From Ophioderma brevispina (Eukaryota > Echinodermata > Ophiuroidea > Amphilepidida > Ophiodermatidae), in NCBI GenBank assembly GCA_023653785.1, contig JAMKCH010051755.1:124001-188000 (forward strand): DNA of 64,000 nucleotides, given 5' to 3'. Shown in pieces: positions 57,850 through 64,000 of this stretch (positions are counted from its first letter, which is position 1; each line of letters starts with the position of its first letter). The position numbers and the translations under genes were made by a program. The notes beneath the pieces are model-generated. The model saw only the letters and a list, made by a program, of their open reading frames with translations. It searched no databases and was not told the DNA's origin.

Positions 57850-60713
57850 TGTGATTTATTTCTAAATGATTTTTTGACACATACTCTCACTACATCATAT
57901 CCGACATAAAAGTTGTTATATATCTGGGGACTTAAATTTGGATCTTTTGAAGCAGGAAAGTGCGTTCCTGTTATAAATGATTTTCTGAATGTTTTCTACA
58001 CACATAATATGGTATCCCTTGATTGATGAGGCTACAAGAATCACTTCAATTCGGCTATGTTGAAGACAATTTTTTAACTATATCCTCCTTAACAACACAA
58101 AATTAAGTCCGGTTTTTTTTTGTTGCGATATCACGGACCACTTCCCATTTTTTTCAAATTACAATTCTAAGCCCAATTACAACATGATTTATTCCAAACC
58201 AAGACCCACACCCACACGCCTCATTAATCATCATAATTTGAATATTTTCGGTGAGATTAAGTTGCATTGATTGGTTCCTTTGTTACCCAACTCAATTTAG
58301 TAGCTGTCCATCTCAAATTAAATGCCTTCTTAATCAATTTTCCGATATATATAAAACAATTTCAAACTAATAGCAAAAGCCCTAAGCAATCTTCCAAACG
58401 CATTCCAGCGTAAACCATGTATACTCGCATCCCCCCCTACTTAAATCTATTAATAGAAAGGAAAACTATACAAGAAATCTATTTCTATGCCTAATGACTA
58501 AAGTAAAACTACTGTTCTTATTCCCGCAATAAGTTACAACTTTACTTCGTGCCTCCAAGAAAAAATCTAACTGACCACTGATGCTTGTAAAAACATATTA
58601 AAACACAAACTGGAATATACTTAAAATGATTGTGCTGTGAAGATCTTGCAAAGGTCCTAAAGTACCTCAGAATTTTTATATGAATAATATCCTCAATTCT
58701 GATCCCAAATTATTTCTGATAATTTTAATTCTTTATTTAAATGCTAATCTTGACCTACCTTAGCTCAAATATTCCTCCATTCTCCCTGTCATTTCAACAT
58801 TTCTTAAATCATATCATACGCCCAAAATTCACACTCTTTCTTTCCCGACCTGATAACTGAAGAAAATCATTTCTAGTGGCAGGTCATTGAAAAAGTGAAA
58901 AAGTTTCTGGATTTGATGACATAAAATCAGATGTTATAAAATTTGTCCGTGCAGAATTTGCAACACCTTTAACCATATATTTCATCATCGCTCTTCCTGA
59001 GCTTTCAAATAAATAAAAATTGCAGGATAACTTTTATATTAAATTAAATGGCCTATCTCAATTTTGCCTTGTTTCAAATTTTTGGAACGTAATTGTATAC
59101 AAACTTTTATAATTTTTTTGTTTCTCGCTTTCAGTCTTATTAACGATAATCAATTTGGTTCGTCATGGTAGTCATCTTAAATGGAAATTCTTAACACTTA
59201 CAATAAAATTAATAATCCCGAACTTGATATTCTAAACACACACTTTGAGTAATTTCTGACCTCTCGAAGGCCTTCGTACCTTCAATCATGAATATTCTCT
59301 TCTCTCCAAACGCAAGCACGATTGTGTTTCGAGGTGTTTTGCCTTCGAGTGGGTTCAGAATTACTTATCTAACCGATATCAATATGTCAATTATAATATC
59401 ATGACTTTCATCACATTCTTAATAACCCTGCGGTGGTGCCTCAAGGACAATTTTGGTACCTCTTTTATTTCTTAGTATATCAATGATGTCGTTTTCTTCC
59501 TCTAAATATTTCTTATTTACTTTATTTTGCCGATGATTACCAACCTGATTGCTTCTCATACAAATTTCACTGATCTAATTATCTCACAAATTCTGAGCTT
59601 CACATTGTCTCTTGTCTTTAAAGCCATAATTATCCTTTGAATACTACAAAAAACCCCAACTACCTCCTGTTCATCAAACAGAACAGTACTCGCAAATACA
59701 TTCACTTTTGATATTAAAATTGACCAATTTAGTATTTCCAAATTTTCTCATACTACGTTTCTCGGTATACTTTGATGAACATTTAACATGGAAGCCTCAA
59801 ACTATCGCATTTCTAACTTGGATCTAAATATTCTGTCTGGTATCTTCTTCCGTTTGAAACATTCCTAACCCCTGACACTTTATTTTCATATATATAACAG
59901 TATTTTAAGTTATGCCGCATGTTCTATATTTGTAATTTAAATATAATTAAGTTTTCAACAATTTGTTAATCTTGACAATAATTCAAAACACCAAAAAAAT
60001 AATTCGTTTTATTCACAGGTCCCATTATCTAGCTGCTCACTCTCTCCTTTGTTTGGGTCAATTAAATACGTTAACTAGTATGGATACGCCACAACTTCCA
60101 AGTGGGCAATTTTTATGTAACAACTCTTTCAACAATTAAACTTCCCCATTTATTCTCAAATTACTTTATACTGGTAGTCAAATTCATATTAATCCTACCC
60201 TTAGATCTAGGGAGTATCGTTTAGATAACCTTCACACTCCCTTAGCCCCGCATACGCTAAACGTGTCAGTGTCCCCTTTATTATGGCGAACCCTTCTTGT
60301 GATATTCTTATATAATTCTACTTCTTCTTTTTTAAATTTCGTTCAGCTATAAACATCATTTATTGTCTGCTTGTCATTAGACTATCCTTACTTCATTATT
60401 CTTATTATTGCTATTATTTAACCTTGTGTGCGCTTTTGATTGTTTTCTACTTTGTTTCCTTTTTCACCTTTGATTTCAATTTCAACATATTGATTCTTTT
60501 ATAACCAGTCAGCCTACATGCTTAATGTTTTGCACACTTGTCTTTTATGTCTGTACTTACACCATGTCCTTTGTCCTTATGTCATGTCCTTGTCTTTGGC
60601 ACTGTATTGTCCAGGGTGACCAGTAACGATCGACGTCTGCTTTGACTGGTTCTCCCTCCATAATGTCACATTATTATAATGGATTTGTATGGAAAAATAA
60701 ACTGAAACTGAAT
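57850..60713 (+). mobile_element. Long degenerate LINE (endonuclease plus reverse transcriptase)
   Basis: In + strand order: GDLNLDLL (about 57925, endonuclease GDFN motif), DITDHFPFF (58127-58152, the DH.P endonuclease end), NHHNLNIFGEI, then VSGFDDIKSDVIKFV (58903-58950), LINDNQFG (59137-59160), a KAFDTFNHE-like site (59266-59293), FEWVQNYLSNRYQYVNYN (59345-59398), VVPQGQFW (59434-59458) followed by YINDVVF, and YFDEHLTWKP (59767-59797). This is the usual layout of a jockey/CR1-type LINE. Dozens of frameshifts and stops show it is dead. It ends in ACTGAAACTGAAT after AATAAA, a short 3' tail repeat. Confidence 0.85.
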
Positions 60714-62100
60714 ATACACTTACTTATTCATATTGTATATTGGCTATTCAATTTACACTGAAAACATTATTTTCGTAAGTTTACTAAATAAACAGTTCGT
60801 AAAAACGATGTCTCGTTCTACTAATCAAGTGTTTTGTATGGTATGTTAGCATAGCTAGATATTGGTATAGGCATGCGAACTGACGTGCTTTACCAATGAA
60901 ATATTTGGTACGGCATGGGTTTTACGAATTCAAACCTGCCGTACTAACGCTATAGGATCGTAAAAAATAAAAAACGATGTCTTCCTACCTAATTATTGGG
61001 TAGTTCGACAGGCCTCAACAGGTTTATACCTAGTTCGTCTATAGTTGTACCAATAGCTCTACAACATGATGTACAAACGCCAGTTGGTCATGCAGGCGAT
61101 GCCAAAGTGACACAACCGTAGAAATATAGGCTATAGATGCAAATAACGAATCACACACATTATACACCAAATGTACACAAAACTTAGGCCTATTGTGTTC
61201 CTAAATATTTTAAGCAAGTCACGGAGCACAACAAAATCCTCTACAACATGATACAATGGTGTAAGTATGTATTCAAAAGCAGTGGTATTCAGATCTGGAT
61301 GCCACTAGACTGAGTGTGGTACGGTCATTGTGAGTGTTACGCATGATAAGGCAGGCACCCCGGGGCAGGACCAGTGTAGGCCCGTACACGCCCGGGTCAG
61401 TGAGTCAGGGTGCCAACGTCATGGAGTACGGCATGTACGGTATTTCCCATACACGCCGGGTTTCATATCTATGCCAGGACTGAGAGTGCACGGTCATTGA
61501 GTTGAGTAACATTACGACATGCATGACACGGTATACCCCAAACATGCATAACGCCGCCCGGCGTTCATTCGACCAATGGATAAATAAGACATAAATTGTA
61601 ACATTCAGCATTTTAATTGTGTGAATCTTATTTACACCTAACATGCTAGAATTCCTGATTTTGCATCACTTTGGAGAGTCTCGAAAACCACCACGTCAGT
61701 AACCGCACAGGAATGAATGTACAATGTGATTGTCACGTGGACTGCACGGCGGGAACACAAAAAGTCGTAAAAAAGTTCAGTAGAAAAAAACTACCGATGC
61801 GCTTGCGCATGGGCAGGCTTTACGCATATTGAACGGCCTGGCAAACAATAATGCCTTACTAATTTAGACAAATTTGTAAAAACGGCATATTCAGGTTAGT
61901 AGGAACTGCTAAACTATGGTTTATTCGTTATTTACTTTCACAAAAGTTGTAGAACGTGGGAAGCTAGTTCAAAGACTTTGAAAACTGCTAGCAGATGCTC
62001 ACTAATTTGTCTACTATTTTTTTAGTAAAGCATGGCGAAAACAATTTTTGTTTTGCAGTTGTAATTTGTTTTGCTTATGTTACTGGCAGGCTTTTGCTTT
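60714..62100. other. No recognised gene
   Basis: Intergenic sequence with TTCGTAAAAACGATGTC and a diverged partner TTTGTAAAAACGGCATA about 1.1 kb apart. A few short frames lack motifs. Confidence 0.35.
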
Positions 62101-62114
62101 TTTGATGATAAAAT

Positions 62115-62162
62115 TTGATTGATTGATTGATTGAGATTTTGGGGGGGGGGTTTTTTTTTTTA
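62115..62162. repeat. (GATT)n followed by G10 and T10 runs
   Basis: GATTGATTGATTGATTGAG, then runs of G and T. Simple sequence, likely slippage-prone. Confidence 0.85.
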
Positions 62163-62987
62163 CTGCATTGATATTGAGATAGAAGCACGCTCTTAACAAT
62201 TCTTCTTTCTAACAACTACGTGTTGTACGCCTGTAATCGTGAGCTCCCGTTCGGGATGTGTAACGTGGGGACGATTCTTTAAGATGCATATGCATTGATC
62301 GAGAATTCTCTCAATGGAAATAGTGATTAAGTGTCTCTAAAGGGGACGAGGGCGGAGGGTGATACAGGTGTCTCGTGTAATGACAAGGCTCGTCTTATGA
62401 TTTACTTACTCTAAAAGGTACTGGTGTGATAGTGTTTGGGAGAACGATTTCCGATCAGTAGATCGTTTGCGCGTTACATTGAGTACCTTGAAAGTTCGGG
62501 GCGACAAGACCCATCTGTCGCAACGTCACAGGTGTTCTAGCAACGTCTAGGTGAACCAGGCAGTTATCGACGGATCCAGTGGTGTGTCAACCCAAAAGAA
62601 GTGCTTACTTGGCAAAAAAAAAAAGGGCTGGCCCCAAAAATAATGCATCTGGATGGTGTGGCAGCGGGCCAAAAAAGAACAATAGCTGGATGGAATACAG
62701 AAGGTGGAATAGCAAAGGGAAAGAGTGAGAGTTAAAAGGGGGAGAAAAAAACAGCGTATTTAGTCTCTGCTCAATAGGTAGCAGATTTAGGCATGGTACA
62801 TTACGCAGTCTTCTATTTAAGTTGTCAGTTCGAATGATGAACGCTAAGAGAGGGACAGGGGGTGCACATGCATGACACATCGCCTAAACGATTTACCTTA
62901 GGCGGTCCAATGGAGAGTAGAGAGAGGGGGGGAACGCCGCGGAGTGCCACATCCCATTCGTTAGAGTGCCGATGCCAAGTACACAGA
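62163..62987. other. No recognised gene
   Basis: Mixed sequence with an A11 run at 62615. A 91-codon minus frame (62880-62605) has no known motif. Confidence 0.35.
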
Positions 62988-62995
62988 CTCAAGCG

Positions 62996-63224
62996 CAGTG
63001 CGTAACCAGTTTTTTTTTTTCAGGGGCGAGGGAGCACATAATACGCTTTTCAGGGGGCACGCAAAAAAATAGAAAATATATTAAAATTTGGTTGAGTATA
63101 GTATATGGCCTAGTAATCATTAATTTTTTTCAGGGGGGAAAGCGGGGAAAGATTCTCCACGGGGGGGGGGGTGCCGAGCTGGTCTCCTGCTCCCGCAATC
63201 CGGCCCCTCCTTGGTTCGCCACTG
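62996..63224. mobile_element. 229-bp hAT-like MITE, CAGTGCGTAACC ends, near-perfect 8-bp TSD
   Basis: Left end CAGTGCGTAACCAG and right end GGTTCGCCACTG are imperfect inverted repeats. The flanks CTCAAGCG (62988-62995) and CTCAAGTG (63225-63232) agree at 7 of 8 bases. Interior is G-run rich (GGGGGGGGGG near 63163). Third member of the group at 4700 and 13445. Confidence 0.75.
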
Positions 63225-63519
63225 CTCAAGTGCGTAGTTTCTTGGTCCAGGGACATCATGCATGGCGTATTACTCGACAGGCTGGAATATCGGATTTCGG
63301 CATATTTAGCCTCTACGCATGCTACTAGCTAACTGAGAAGAGTGCCAAATTGTGTGGACCGATGTTTGTGATGATGCCTTTCATAAATTGAAACAATCAC
63401 TCATCAGTGCCCCGCTTTTGGCTATCGCGCCCTGCTGAAGTCATTAGCATAGGCCCCTACTTGAATAGTCATATGCGATGCAGTTGCGATTGGTGTGTGT
63501 ATTGTCGCATGTACAGGAG

Positions 63520-63698
63520 GAGAGGCCCCTCCAACATTGAGGCAAGGGTCCAATATGGGTCCTGCATGGGCCAAGTTTCTGGGCACAAATTGGCATCCAT
63601 GTGGGCCCCTCTTTTTTTTTGTCGTCGGTAACCATGAGGGTCCCCAGTGGGTTCTACTTGGGCCGTAGATGGGTACTTTATGGGGCCCCTTATGGGGC

Positions 63699-63700
<2 letters not shown>
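63520..63700. repeat. ATGGG/GGGCC-rich tandem-like repeat
   Basis: Irregular words such as CCAATATGGGTCC, GCATGGGCC, CATGTGGGCCCC, TACTTGGGCCGTAGATGGG and TATGGGGCCCC recur every 12-24 bases. Frames read glycine/proline/tryptophan-rich chance peptides on both strands. Confidence 0.55.

Positions 63701-63701
<1 letters not shown>

Positions 63702-63740
<39 letters not shown>
63702..63740. repeat. Poly(A) run, about 39 bases
   Basis: Uninterrupted adenines following the ATGGG-rich repeat. It may be the tail of a retroposed + strand sequence, or simple slippage. Confidence 0.8.
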
Positions 63741-63743
<3 letters not shown>

Positions 63744-63860
63744 GCTTTAATTAAAGAAAAAAGAGTTCTAGTACATTTGGATATTGTTTTAATTCCAACT
63801 ATTCATTAGGCAGCACTTGCATCTCATACTAACATGATTACAAATATGTATTAGCTTACC

Positions 63861-63926
63861 TGTTGGATCGAACCGGGGACCTCTTGATCTTAAGTCTAAT
63901 GCTATATATCCAGTCGACCACTTGTT
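63861..63926 (-). other. tRNA-like sequence (A box, B box, TAA anticodon-like loop)
   Basis: On the minus strand GTGGTCGACTGGATA resembles an A box and GGTTCGATCC an exact B box, 45 bases apart, with GACTTAAGATC between. It looks like a leucine-type tRNA relic or tRNA-derived SINE head. The T stem does not pair well, so a working tRNA is unlikely. Confidence 0.4.
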
Positions 63927-64000
63927 CTTACTGACAAATTGGCATCAAATAGATATTTAAAGGATTGTTGAAGTTAAAATGAGTAACGTGTACGTTATGG

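Noticed and set aside
63861..63926. Functional tRNA-Leu (TAA) on the minus strand
   Set aside because: A and B boxes are good but the T stem and acceptor do not pair; kept only as tRNA-like.

Overview
The window is animal nuclear DNA. It has long AT-rich non-coding stretches, GT-AG introns, one multi-exon housekeeping gene, one intronless GPCR gene, and a dense mix of transposon families: Penelope-like, several non-LTR LINEs, mariner, a Crypton-type tyrosine recombinase, and many terminal-inverted-repeat elements. This mix, with repeat ends such as CAGTGGCGTA, is most like a marine invertebrate, possibly an echinoderm, hemichordate or relative. That placement is inference; nothing here fixes the species. 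No bacterial, phage or CRISPR features are present.

Layout. (1) 1110-14516, + strand: nine exons coding for the middle and C-terminal part of ESF1, a nucleolar pre-rRNA processing factor. The start of the gene lies left of the window. Its introns carry small inverted-repeat elements, three of them with clear ends. Three exons show frame breaks while the others are clean. (2) 15.3-24.4 kb: an island of foldback DNA, with a 2-kb palindrome bounded by a perfect 8-bp target duplication, a 0.5-kb palindrome, a broken Crypton-like recombinase and a 4.3-kb diverged palindrome. (3) 26-39 kb: decayed retroelements and a mariner relic, including Penelope pieces in inverted arrangement. (4) 41.4-42.6 kb: an L1/Tx1-like LINE tail. 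(5) 43643-44716, + strand: an intact rhodopsin-family GPCR of the moody/GPR84/melatonin-receptor type. (6) 47.6-55.2 kb: a nest of elements. An unrecognised coding-like sequence appears to be split by two large inverted-repeat elements. One of them carries opposed arrays of the heptamer CTTATGC with embedded CCGTATATACGG palindromes, and holds a third, TA-flanked palindrome. A 22-bp minisatellite follows. (7) 57.8-60.7 kb: a long degenerate LINE with recognisable endonuclease and reverse-transcriptase motifs. (8) 61-64 kb: more small repeats and a tRNA-like remnant.

Only ESF1 (ribosome biogenesis) and the GPCR (cell-surface signalling) look like host genes. They are unrelated in function, about 29 kb apart, and on the same strand. 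Nearly everything else is mobile-element sequence or unassigned intergenic DNA. All homology calls come from reading translated motifs by eye; no database search was run.
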